The position numbers were made by a program, and so were the translations under genes. This document shows, one piece after another, positions 26,709 to 36,222 of a stretch of 64,000 nt of DNA. The notes under the pieces were generated by a model. The model saw nothing but the letters and a program-made list of their open reading frames with translations. It ran no database searches and was not told the origin of the DNA. Where the stretch lies: NCBI RefSeq assembly GCF_025061645.1, contig NZ_JANYMP010000024.1, forward strand, positions 103,576 to 167,575, in the 5' to 3' direction. Source of the stretch: Umezawaea endophytica (GTDB taxonomy: Bacteria > Actinomycetota > Actinomycetes > Mycobacteriales > Pseudonocardiaceae). Numbering within the stretch: the stretch's first letter is position 1; the number at the start of each line of letters is the position of its first letter.

Positions 26709-29700
26709 TCACAGTTCGTGGTCCACGGTCGCCCGCGACTCCGCGCCGACCCGTTTCGCCATCGCCTCGATGGTCGGGTGGTCGAGCAGCACCGCCACCG
26801 GCAGTTCGGTCCGGCCGAGCCGGGCGAACTCGCCCGCGAGCTGGACCAGCGTCAGCGAGGACCCGCCCGCCTCGAAGAATCTCTCCCTGACCCCGATCTC
26901 CTCCCGGCCGAGCACGGCGGCCCAGGCGCGGGCCACCAGCCGTTCGGTCTCGGTGCGCGGGGCCAGGTGTTCGCCGCCGTGCACGGTGCCCGCGCGGGGC
27001 AGCCTCGCCCGGTCGACCTTGCCCCGCGAGGTCAGCGGTATCCGGTCGATCGTGCTGAACTCGGTGGGCAGCAGTTGCTCGGGCAGGATCGCCGCGAGGT
27101 GCTCCCTCAGTTCACCGGCCGACGGGCCGGGGCGGTGGTGCGGCACGACCGAGGCCGTCAGCCGCCGGGCCGCCCCCTCCCCCGTTGCCGCCACCGCCGC
27201 CTCGCGGACGCCCGGATGCCGCAGCAGCGCCGCTTCGACCTCTCCCGGCTCGATCCGCACCCCGCGCACCTTCACCTGGCCGTCCGCGCGGCCGACGAAG
27301 GACAGCGTCCCGTCCGAGGACCAGCGGGCCAGATCGCCCGTGCGGTAGAGCCGTGCTCCCGGCTCGCCGAAGGGGTCGGCCACGAAGCTCGCCGCGGTCG
27401 CGCCGGGCCGGGCGTGGTAGCCGCGGGCGAGTCCGGGACCGCCGAGGTGGATCTCACCTACCGCGCCCAGCGGAACCGGCCGCAGCGCCGAGTCCAGCAG
27501 GTGCACCACCGCGCCCTCGATCGGCGTGCCGATCGGAGGACTGTCCACTCCGGACAGCGGTGGGCTCATGGTCGCGCAGATGGTGGCCTCGGTCGGACCG
27601 TAGGAATTGAACAACCGGCGCCCGGTCGACCAGCGGGCCGCCAGCCGCGGTGGGAACACCTCACCACCGCAGACCACGGTGATGTCCGGTGGCCACGAGT
27701 CGACGGGCAGCACCGCCAGCACCGACGGCGTCATCATCACGTGGGTCACCCCACCGGCGACCACCACGTCCACCAGGTCGGTGACGGGGGTACCCCGCGG
27801 CACGAGCACCTGGGTGGCCCCGTTGAACAGCCCGGTGAGCAGTTCCAGGATCGAGGCGTCGAACGCGGGGGAAAGCCAGTGCAGCACCCGGCTGCGCCGG
27901 TCGACGCCGAGCGTCCGGCGCATCGAGGCCGCGAGCACCGCCAAACCGCGGTGCGGCACCACCACCGCCTTCGGCCGCCCGGTGGTGCCCGAGGTGTAGA
28001 TCAGGAAGGCCGCGTCGTCGAGCCGGGACGCGCGGTCGAGCACCGGACCGCCGTCCAGCCGCAGCTCGTCCACCCGCAGCTCCGGCAGGTCCGCGGGCGT
28101 GAACGAGCCCGCCGAGCCCCGGTCGGTCAGCACCACGGCCGCGTTCGCGTCCTCGGCCAGCCACCGGAGTCGTTCCCGCGGCTGGGCCGGGTCCAGCGGC
28201 AGGCAGGTGCCGCCCGCCTGGAGAACGGCCAGCATCGCGGTGATCGAGTCCACCCCGCGGTCGAGGCAGACGCCCACCACGGACTCGGGGCCGACGCCCA
28301 GCGCGCCGAGCCGGTGCGCCAGCCTGCCCGCCCGGTCGTCCAGCTCGCGGAAGGTGAGTTCGGTGCCCGCCGACACCGCCACCGCGTCCGGCACCCGGCG
28401 CACCTGGTCGGCGAACAGCTCCGCGGCGGTCCGCGGCCGGGCGGGCTCCAGCGGCGAGCGGCTCCAGGTGCCGATCAGCTCCAGTTCCTCGGGCGGCAGC
28501 ACCGCGACCGAACGCAGTGGCCGGTCCGGCGCGTCGACCATCGAGGACAACGCGGTGACCAGCCGGGCGGACAGCCGCTCGGCCGTGACGTCGTCGAACA
28601 GGTCCACGTCGTAGACCAGCTCGAAGCACAGCGCCGACTCGGGCAGCACGACCAGGCCGAGCGGGAAGTTGGTCGTCTCGGCGCTGTCGACCTCCACCAC
28701 CCGCGGTCCGTTCCCATCACCGGCGAACGGCTCCTCGGCGTAGTTCTCGAAGGCGATGGCGCTGTCGAACAGGTTCACGCCCGGCGGGACCTCGGTGAAC
28801 TCCTGGTAGCGGGCGGCCGGGAAGAACCCGTGCTCACGGGCGTCGAGCTGCCCGTCCTGGATCCGCGAGAGCCAGTCGAGCACCGTGGCGCCCGGATCGA
28901 CGGCGAGCCGCACCGGCAGGGTGTTGATCAGGGGGCCGAAGATCGTCTCGACGCCGGGGAGTTCGGGCGGGCGGAGGGTGACGGTGGTGCCGAAGACCAC
29001 GTCCTCCAGCTCGTGCGCGCCGCCGTGCCGGGACAGCAGCAACCCCCAGGCCGCCTGGACGATGGTGTGCACCGTCAGCCGGTGCTGGCGGGCGAACTCC
29101 CGCAGCCCGGCGGTGCGCTCTTCGGTGAGCCGGAAGGCCTTCTTCGCCACCCGCCGGGTGAGGTGGCCCGGTGCGGGCCGCCGGTCGAACGGCAGCGGGG
29201 TCGGCTCGCGCACACCGTCGAGCACCTTGGCCCAGTAGGCCGACGCGGCGTCGTGGTCCTGCGCCGAGAGCCAGTCGCAGTAGTCCCGGAACGGCCGCTG
29301 GGGCGGCAGGTCGGGCGTCGCGCCCCGGCTCAGCGCCACCGTGGCGGCGGCGACGCCGGAGACCAGGCGCGCGATGCTCCAGCCGTCGATGAACAGGTGG
29401 TGCGTGGTCAGCAGCACCCGCACCTGGCCGTGGGGCAGGCGAGCGACGGCCAGCCGGGTCGGCGGGTCGGCGGCGAGGTCGACGCCGTCGGCCTGGTCGC
29501 GGTCCCGCAGGCGCCGCACCTCGTCCCGACGCTGCTCCGCGGAGAGCGCGCGCCAGTCGTACCGGGTCACCGGCAGCTCCGTGCCCCGGTGCACCACCTG
29601 CACGGGCTCGGGCAGGCCCGCCCAGTGCACGGTGGTGCGCAGCGCGGGCGCCGCGGCGGCCACCAGCCGCCACGCGGCGACGTACGCGTCCAGGTCGGTC

Positions 29701-32700
29701 ACCCCGTCGACGACCAGCTCGATCCGGCGGACGTAGACGTCCTCGGCGCCGCCCGCCAGCGCGTGGAACAGCATCCCGGCCTGGATCGGGGTGAGCCGGT
29801 AGACGTCCTCCACCGCCCGCCCGTCCCCCACCAGCTCGTCCACCGCGAACTGGTCGAGGCGGGCCAGCGGGAAGTCCGAGGGAGTGCGGCCGCCCGCGCC
29901 CTCGGCCAGGCAGTGCTCGACGATCTCCCGCAGCGCGGCCGCGGCGCGTTCGGCCAGTCGGCGCACGGTGGCCCCGGACAGGGTGGCGGGGCTGTAGTCC
30001 CAGTGCAGCACCAGTTCCCCGGCCACCACGACCGCGGTGACCTCCAGCGGGAACGGCCGCACCTCGTCGGGGTGCGGGCCGTCGGCGACCGGCAACTCTC
30101 GCAGGTACAGCTCGTTGGCCGAGTCGGCGAACCGGCCGAGGTAGTTGACGTTGATCTCCGCGCCGTGGCCGCCGTCGAGCGACTGCGTGCCGGACAGGTG
30201 GCGCAGCGCGTCGTAGCCCTGCCCGCGGCCGGGGATCTCGCGGAGCTGTTCCTTGACGGACCTCAGCACCGCCCGCCAGTCCCTGGTCCGCGGCAGGTCG
30301 AGCGCCACGGGGAACTGCGTGGTGAACCAGCCGACGGTCCGGGACGGATCGGCCTGGCCGACCAGTTGCTCCCGGCCGTGGCTCTCCAGGTTCACCAGCA
30401 CCCGGTCCTGGCCCGTCCACTCGGCCACCGCCACCGACAGCGCGCTGAGCAGCACGTCGTTCGCCTGGGTCCGGTAGACGCCGGGCACCTGGCGCAGCAG
30501 CGCGGTGGTCTCCCCGGCGGTCAGCCGGACGGTGAGGGTCTCGGCACGTCCGTCCACTCCGGACCCGTCCAGCGGCAGCGGCGGCGCGGTGCGCTCGTGC
30601 ACCCGTTCCCAGTAAGGCAGTTCGTGGTCGAGCGCGCCCGCCGTCGCCTGGTCGCGGAGCAACCGGGACCAGCGCTGGAACGAGGTCGTCCGCGGCCCCA
30701 GGTCGACCGCGGCACCGGACGCCGCCTGGGCGCAGGCGGTGCGGAGGTCCTCCAGCAGGATGCGCCACGAGACGCCGTCGACGACGAAGTGGTGCACGGT
30801 CAGCAGCAGCCTCGGCGGCCGTGCCGCGCCGAGGTCGAAGTAGTCGGCCAGCAGCAGCGGTCCCTCGGCGAGGTCGAGGTCGGCACGGGCGGTGTCGACC
30901 CGCCACGCGAGTTCGGCGTCCGCGTCGTCCACTTCGGACAGGTCGTGGACCCGGAACACCGGAGCGGTTTCGGCGGCGGGGATGTGCTGCCGCCACTCCC
31001 CGTCCTGTCTGCGGACGCGGGTGCGCAGCGCGTCGTGGTGCTCGACCAGCGCTCGGACCGCGGTGCGTACCGCGTCCCGCTCGACCTCCGGGGCGAGTTC
31101 GAGGTACCGGGACATGGTGAACTGCTCCGGGTGGACGGTGAACAGGTCGAGGAACCACCGCTGGATCGGCGTGAGGTCCACCTCGCCCGAGACGGGACCG
31201 TTCTCCACCGCCTCCGCGACGCGTTCGACGGAGAGACCCGCCGCGAGGTCGGCCACCGTCTGCCGTTCGAACACCTCGCGCGAGGACAGCCGCAGACCGG
31301 CCCGGTTGGCAGCCGCGGCCACCCGGATGCTCAGGATCGAGTCGCCGCCCAGTTCGAAGAAGTTGTCGTCGACGCCGACGCGCTCCACGCCGAGCACCTC
31401 GCCGAACACCCGCGCGAGCAGGGACTCACCGGGGGTGCGGGGAGCGCGGTACTCGGTCCCGGACCTCGCCTCCGGTGCGGGCAGTGCCCGCTGGTCAAGC
31501 TTCCCGTTCACGGTCAACGGCACCTCGTCGATCGCGACGAACACCGAGGGCACCATGAACCCCGGCAGCACCAGAGCGGTGTGCCGCCGCAACTCCTCGG
31601 CCGCCGGGACCGTGGCGCCGCTGCCCGCCACCACGTAGGCGATCAGCCGTCCACCGCGATCGGCGACCACCGCCGCCTCGGTGATCGCGGGGTGCCGGGA
31701 CAGCACCGCCTCGATCTCGGCGGGCTCCACCCGGAAGCCCCGCGTCTTGACCTGGCGATCGACCCGGCCGCGGAACTCCAGGGCCCCGTTCGCCAGGCGG
31801 CGGGCCAGGTCCCCGGTGCGGTACATCCGGGCACCGGGAGGGCCGAACGGATCGGCCACGAACCTCTCGGCGGTCAGGCCGGGACGTCCGAGGTACCCGC
31901 GGCCCACTCCCGAGCCACCGAGGTACAGCTCGCCCTCGACACCCGGCGGCACCGGGCGCAGGTACCTGTCGAGCACGTGGGCCCGGTTGCCCGCGATGGG
32001 CGTGCCGATCGGCATCGAGGCACCTGGCCCCGGATCAGCGGCACGGGGCAGCACCAGACCGGTGGCGTGCAGGGTGGTCTCAGCAGGGCCGTAGAAATTG
32101 GCGAAACCGGCGTGCGGCAGCCACCTGCGGGCCAGGTCGGCCGGGCACAGCTCGCCGCCCGCGACCACCAGCTCCACCCCCGGCACCGACTTCGGGTCCA
32201 CTATGGACAGCAAGGCGGGCGGCAGTGCGAGCAGGGTGATCCGGTCGCGGCGGACCTGTTCTTCCAGCGTCAGCGTGCCGTCCCGCTCCCCCGCCTCGCT
32301 CAGGCAGACGGTCGCCCCGGACAGCAAGGGCGTCAGCACCTGGAACAGCCCGAAGTCGAAGGTGACCGGCGAGTGCAGCAGCATCCGCGTGCCGGGGCCG
32401 ACAGCGAGGTTGACCCGCATGTCCGCGACGCAGTTGACCAGCGAGCCGTGCCGGACCATCACCGACTTCGGTACGCCGGTGGAGCCCGAGGTGTACTCGA
32501 CGTAGGCCAGGTTGTCCGGCCGCGGAACGACTTCCCGACGCCGAGGCGCGACCGGCTGGTCGCCGTCCACCCGGATCACGGACGTCCCGGCGGGCAGCCG
32601 GTCCACACCCGCCGCGTCCGCGAGCACCGGGGACGCGCCGGAATCGGCCAGCAGGGAAGCGATGCGGTCCGCGGGGTGCTCCGGGTCGATCGGCACCAGC

Positions 32701-35700
32701 GTCCCACCCGCCTTGAGCACCGCGAGCAGGCTCACGACCAGGTCCACCCCGCGCGGCAGGCAAACACCCACCAGGGTTTCCGCGCCCACACCGCATTCGG
32801 CCAGTCGGTCGGCGAGCGCTTCCACCCGTCGGGCCAACTGCCCGTAGGTCAGCTCGATCGCTCCGGCCACCGCGACCTCGGCGTGGTGACGACGGACGAC
32901 CTCGGCGAACAGGACCGGCGCCACCGGCAGCGACGGCCCGGCGGCGGGCTCGTGCACCACCGGCGCGGCCTGCGTCATCGTCCGCAGTGGACGGTCCGGT
33001 TCCTGGGTAACGGCCGAGAGCACGTCGACGAGCTGCGCGGTGTGCCGTTCGACGGTGCTCGCGTTGTAGAGGTCGGTGCTGTAGGTGACGACGATCCGCA
33101 ACCGGTCGCCGATCAGCCGGAACTCGGTGACGAGGTCGAAGGTCGCCGTGGTGATCGGCAGGTCGACCTCCTCGGCGGACAGTCCGGGGAAGTCGCGCTG
33201 CCGGGCCGGTGCGTTCTGCAACACCACCATGGTCCGGACCAGCGGAAGGCCGGTGAGGTCCCGTTTCGGCGCGAGCGCCTTGACCACCTGCTCGAACGGC
33301 ACGTCCGCGTGGTCCATCGCCTCCAGGACCGTTTCCCGCGTGTCCGCCACCAGATCGGCGAAACCCAGCTCCTCGTCCACGGTCGACCTGATCACCAGGG
33401 TGCCGACGAAGAACCCGGCCACGCCCGCGACCTCGGCCTGTCCCCGCCCGGACTCCACGGTGCCGACCGCCACGTCCTGGTCACCCGCAATCCGGGAGTG
33501 CACCAACTGGCAGGCAGTGAGCAGCGTGGTGAACAGCGTGACCCGCCGCGCCCTGGCGAACTCGACCACACGTGCGGTCACCTCGGCCGAGAGGTGGACC
33601 TCGTGCGCCGCGCCCGCCATCGAACGGCGGGCGGGCCGAGGACGGTCCGCGGGCAGCTCGAACGGCCGCAGCCCCGCGAGCTTCCCACGCCAGAAGGAGA
33701 GCTGCCGCTCCTCGACCTCGGGCGTGAGCCGTTCCCGTTGCCAGCGGGCGAAGTCCGCGTACCGCAGGGGCAACGGCGCGAGCCGGGACGGGTCTCCCGA
33801 GACTGCGGCGCGGTAAAGCTCCGCCAACTCGGACAACAGGATCTCGTTGGTCCAGTCGTCGGTCAGCAGGTGGTGCATGATGACCACCAGCACGTGGTCC
33901 CGCTGCCCCAACCGCGCCAGCACCAGCCGCAACGGTGGTCGTTCCGCCAGGTCGAAGACGACGGCGATTTCGGTGCGCAGCAGGGCATCGAGCGCCGCGT
34001 GCTGATCGGGCAGATCAACCGGTTCAAGTTCCACCGGAGCCGACGGGTGTACCACCTGCACCGGCTCGTCCCCCTGGACGTGAAAACTCGTGCGGAGGAT
34101 CTCGTGCCGCTCCACCAGCGCGGTCAACGCCGACCGCAGCGCTCCCACATCCAGATCACCCCGCAACCTCAAGGCCTTGGGGAGGTTGTGCTCCGCACCA
34201 GGCGAATGCGTGTGCAGGAACCAGAGCCGCCGCTGAGCGAAAGACAGGGGTAACTGGTCCTCCGACCCGACGTCTCGAACCCGCACCCCGGCGTCCGGAA
34301 GCGTCGGCGACACCGCAAGCTCAGCCACCGTCGGCCGATCGAACAGCGCCCGATAGGGCCACACCACCCCCAACCGCGCCCTGGCCAGCGCGGCCACCTG
34401 GATGCCAAGGATGGAATCCCCGCCCAGGTCGAAGAAGTTGTCGTCGACCCCGACCCGCTCGACCTCCAGCACCTCCCGCCAGATCCCCACCAGCACCCGT
34501 TCCGCCTCCGTGCGCGGCTCGGTGACGGCGGGCACCTGCGGCGGCGGGGGCAGCGCCCGACGGTCGACCTTGCCACCGGGCAACGTCGGAAACCGTTCCA
34601 GCGCAACGAACGCCGTCGGCACCAGGTGTTCCGGCAACCTGGCAGCGAGGAAGTCGCGTAACTCCTCCCTCGCGGGTGTCCGCCCACCCGCCGGGACGAA
34701 GTACCCGACCAACCTCCGACGGCCCGGCTCCTCGGGCACACCCACCACCGCCCGCTCCACCGCGGCATGACGAGCGAGCACACCCTCGACCTCAGCGGGC
34801 TCGATCCGAAAGCCCCGAACCTTGAGCTGGTCGTCCGACCGTCCCAGGTGCTCCAGGACACCGTCATCCCGACGCCTGACCAGGTCCCCGGTCCGGTACA
34901 TGGTCCGACCAGGCACGAACGGGTCGGCCACGAAGCGGGACGCCGTCAGCCCTGGCCGCCCGTGGTAACCACGCGAGACACCGTCCCCACCGATGTACAA
35001 CTCCCCCACCGCGACCGGCTCCAAGCGGTCGTCCAGCACGTGGAGCACAGTCCCAGGAATCGGCCGTCCGATCGGCACGAACGCCACCTCACGCCAGGAC
35101 TCCACCGCCCCCAACTCCAGCCGGAACACACAGGAGTCCGCCGTGGTCTCCGTAGTCCCGAAGGCGTTCACCAACTCGGTCCCCGGCCCCAACAGCGCCA
35201 GCAAATCCCGACCGTCCTGCGCGGGCCACGCCTCGGCACCGACCGACAACAACTCCAACGGCGGCGCACCACCCCGCCGTACAGCCTCCCGACCCAACGC
35301 CTTCGCCAGTGACGGCAACATCTCCAACGCCGTCCCACCAGTGCGTTCGACGAGATCGAGCAGCAGCACCGGATCGGTGATCGCCTCCTGCGGCGCCAGA
35401 ACCATCGTCCCGCCGCGCAAAGCGGACCGCGCGAAGTCGGCGAAGAACAGATCGGTGGTGAAGCTGGTGATCGAGACGAACCGCAGCGGCCGCTCAAGCA
35501 GGCGGTACAGCTCCGCCCAGACGTCGCACACGTAGGCCAACTGGCGGTGCTCGACGGTGACACCCTTCGGCCTGCCGGTAGATCCCGAGGTGTACATGAC
35601 GTAGGCGGCCGACGCCGGATCAACCCAACGCTCCGGCAGCACCGGAACCGACTCGTCCACCTCGGCCCGCACCACCACACGGTCCCCAAAACCGCCCGAC

Positions 35701-36032
35701 AACGACGAATCCGACACCACCACCCGCGCGCCCGAGTCGTCGAGCACCCACCGCAGCCGCTCGGCGGGCTGAGCAACGTCCAACGGCACAAAAGCAGCCC
35801 CGGCTCGCAACACGGCGAGCAGCCCGACCACCATCGCCGGACCACGCTCCAGGTGCAGCGCCACCACCACTCCCGGCCCGGCACCGCTTTCGACCAGCGC
35901 CCACGCCAACCGCGCCGACCCGGCGTCCAGGTCCGCGAAGGTCAGGCTGGTCTCACCGCAGACCACCGCAACGGCATCCGGCGTACGGGAAGCCTGAGCA
36001 GCGAACAACTCGATCACCGTCGGTCTCCGCAT
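26709..36032 (-). CDS. Three-module NRPS: A-T / C-A-T-E / C-A-T
   Basis: The 3107-residue protein starts directly with adenylation, so it initiates synthesis. Domains: A1 (1-500), T1 (GGDSI about 540), C (590-1020, HHLLTDDW), A2 (1040-1515), T2 (GGDSI about 1565), epimerase (1615-2050, HHFVVDG and ESHGRE intact), C (2080-2510, HHLFIDGW), A3 (2530-3000) and T3 (GGSSL about 3055). Hand-read pockets are A1 about D-L-A-E-S-G-A-A-D-K, A2 about D-F-F-A-V-G-F-L-H-K (Thr-like in part) and A3 about D-A-L-M-V-G-S-I-C-K (hydrophobic or aromatic). None is a confident match. The ATG at 36032 has GGAGGG. The epimerase predicts a D-residue at position 2. T3 hands over to the KS of the next protein. Confidence 0.96.
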   Translation of the reverse strand: MRRPTVIELFAAQASRTPDAVAVVCGETSLTFADLDAGSARLAWALVESGAGPGVVVALHLERGPAMVVGLLAVLRAGAAFVPLDVAQPAERLRWVLDDSGARVVVSDSSLSGGFGDRVVVRAEVDESVPVLPERWVDPASAAYVMYTSGSTGRPKGVTVEHRQLAYVCDVWAELYRLLERPLRFVSITSFTTDLFFADFARSALRGGTMVLAPQEAITDPVLLLDLVERTGGTALEMLPSLAKALGREAVRRGGAPPLELLSVGAEAWPAQDGRDLLALLGPGTELVNAFGTTETTADSCVFRLELGAVESWREVAFVPIGRPIPGTVLHVLDDRLEPVAVGELYIGGDGVSRGYHGRPGLTASRFVADPFVPGRTMYRTGDLVRRRDDGVLEHLGRSDDQLKVRGFRIEPAEVEGVLARHAAVERAVVGVPEEPGRRRLVGYFVPAGGRTPAREELRDFLAARLPEHLVPTAFVALERFPTLPGGKVDRRALPPPPQVPAVTEPRTEAERVLVGIWREVLEVERVGVDDNFFDLGGDSILGIQVAALARARLGVVWPYRALFDRPTVAELAVSPTLPDAGVRVRDVGSEDQLPLSFAQRRLWFLHTHSPGAEHNLPKALRLRGDLDVGALRSALTALVERHEILRTSFHVQGDEPVQVVHPSAPVELEPVDLPDQHAALDALLRTEIAVVFDLAERPPLRLVLARLGQRDHVLVVIMHHLLTDDWTNEILLSELAELYRAAVSGDPSRLAPLPLRYADFARWQRERLTPEVEERQLSFWRGKLAGLRPFELPADRPRPARRSMAGAAHEVHLSAEVTARVVEFARARRVTLFTTLLTACQLVHSRIAGDQDVAVGTVESGRGQAEVAGVAGFFVGTLVIRSTVDEELGFADLVADTRETVLEAMDHADVPFEQVVKALAPKRDLTGLPLVRTMVVLQNAPARQRDFPGLSAEEVDLPITTATFDLVTEFRLIGDRLRIVVTYSTDLYNASTVERHTAQLVDVLSAVTQEPDRPLRTMTQAAPVVHEPAAGPSLPVAPVLFAEVVRRHHAEVAVAGAIELTYGQLARRVEALADRLAECGVGAETLVGVCLPRGVDLVVSLLAVLKAGGTLVPIDPEHPADRIASLLADSGASPVLADAAGVDRLPAGTSVIRVDGDQPVAPRRREVVPRPDNLAYVEYTSGSTGVPKSVMVRHGSLVNCVADMRVNLAVGPGTRMLLHSPVTFDFGLFQVLTPLLSGATVCLSEAGERDGTLTLEEQVRRDRITLLALPPALLSIVDPKSVPGVELVVAGGELCPADLARRWLPHAGFANFYGPAETTLHATGLVLPRAADPGPGASMPIGTPIAGNRAHVLDRYLRPVPPGVEGELYLGGSGVGRGYLGRPGLTAERFVADPFGPPGARMYRTGDLARRLANGALEFRGRVDRQVKTRGFRVEPAEIEAVLSRHPAITEAAVVADRGGRLIAYVVAGSGATVPAAEELRRHTALVLPGFMVPSVFVAIDEVPLTVNGKLDQRALPAPEARSGTEYRAPRTPGESLLARVFGEVLGVERVGVDDNFFELGGDSILSIRVAAAANRAGLRLSSREVFERQTVADLAAGLSVERVAEAVENGPVSGEVDLTPIQRWFLDLFTVHPEQFTMSRYLELAPEVERDAVRTAVRALVEHHDALRTRVRRQDGEWRQHIPAAETAPVFRVHDLSEVDDADAELAWRVDTARADLDLAEGPLLLADYFDLGAARPPRLLLTVHHFVVDGVSWRILLEDLRTACAQAASGAAVDLGPRTTSFQRWSRLLRDQATAGALDHELPYWERVHERTAPPLPLDGSGVDGRAETLTVRLTAGETTALLRQVPGVYRTQANDVLLSALSVAVAEWTGQDRVLVNLESHGREQLVGQADPSRTVGWFTTQFPVALDLPRTRDWRAVLRSVKEQLREIPGRGQGYDALRHLSGTQSLDGGHGAEINVNYLGRFADSANELYLRELPVADGPHPDEVRPFPLEVTAVVVAGELVLHWDYSPATLSGATVRRLAERAAAALREIVEHCLAEGAGGRTPSDFPLARLDQFAVDELVGDGRAVEDVYRLTPIQAGMLFHALAGGAEDVYVRRIELVVDGVTDLDAYVAAWRLVAAAAPALRTTVHWAGLPEPVQVVHRGTELPVTRYDWRALSAEQRRDEVRRLRDRDQADGVDLAADPPTRLAVARLPHGQVRVLLTTHHLFIDGWSIARLVSGVAAATVALSRGATPDLPPQRPFRDYCDWLSAQDHDAASAYWAKVLDGVREPTPLPFDRRPAPGHLTRRVAKKAFRLTEERTAGLREFARQHRLTVHTIVQAAWGLLLSRHGGAHELEDVVFGTTVTLRPPELPGVETIFGPLINTLPVRLAVDPGATVLDWLSRIQDGQLDAREHGFFPAARYQEFTEVPPGVNLFDSAIAFENYAEEPFAGDGNGPRVVEVDSAETTNFPLGLVVLPESALCFELVYDVDLFDDVTAERLSARLVTALSSMVDAPDRPLRSVAVLPPEELELIGTWSRSPLEPARPRTAAELFADQVRRVPDAVAVSAGTELTFRELDDRAGRLAHRLGALGVGPESVVGVCLDRGVDSITAMLAVLQAGGTCLPLDPAQPRERLRWLAEDANAAVVLTDRGSAGSFTPADLPELRVDELRLDGGPVLDRASRLDDAAFLIYTSGTTGRPKAVVVPHRGLAVLAASMRRTLGVDRRSRVLHWLSPAFDASILELLTGLFNGATQVLVPRGTPVTDLVDVVVAGGVTHVMMTPSVLAVLPVDSWPPDITVVCGGEVFPPRLAARWSTGRRLFNSYGPTEATICATMSPPLSGVDSPPIGTPIEGAVVHLLDSALRPVPLGAVGEIHLGGPGLARGYHARPGATAASFVADPFGEPGARLYRTGDLARWSSDGTLSFVGRADGQVKVRGVRIEPGEVEAALLRHPGVREAAVAATGEGAARRLTASVVPHHRPGPSAGELREHLAAILPEQLLPTEFSTIDRIPLTSRGKVDRARLPRAGTVHGGEHLAPRTETERLVARAWAAVLGREEIGVRERFFEAGGSSLTLVQLAGEFARLGRTELPVAVLLDHPTIEAMAKRVGAESRATVDHEL

Positions 36033-36071
36033 CAGCCCTCCGGTCGTCCGCTGGTCGAAGAAGATCAGCTT

Positions 36072-36094
36072 GGCGATCCGCTCTCTAGATCGCC
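36072..36094. promoter_or_regulatory. Inverted repeat upstream of the biosynthetic operon
   Basis: GGCGATC-N9-GATCGCC is a perfect 7-bp-arm repeat 40-62 bp before the NRPS start, in the only gap (36033-36222) that can hold the operon promoter and the divergent hydrolase promoter. It is a candidate operator; no adjacent regulator gene explains it. Confidence 0.5.
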
Positions 36095-36222
36095 TATACG
36101 TTCGGGTCCGGCGGTGAGGTTCCCCGTCAGATCCGCGACCGTGTCAGAGCCGTGTCAGTCCCCTGTGAGCGGCAGCCACGAGCCTTCGCCCGTCGCACCA
36201 CCACGGACAACGGAGGCAGAAG

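Noticed and set aside
26586..34253. Very long open frame on + across the NRPS genes
   Set aside because: It is antisense to clear, motif-rich NRPS domains. High GC leaves the opposite strand open; it has no domain or start signal of its own.
19070..36032. A thioesterase or reductase domain for chain release
   Set aside because: I looked for GxSxG and NAD motifs at the ends of both megasynthases and found none.
20065..36032. MbtH-like gene or trans-AT gene inside the operon
   Set aside because: No small MbtH frame or GHSxGE protein lies between or beside the genes.
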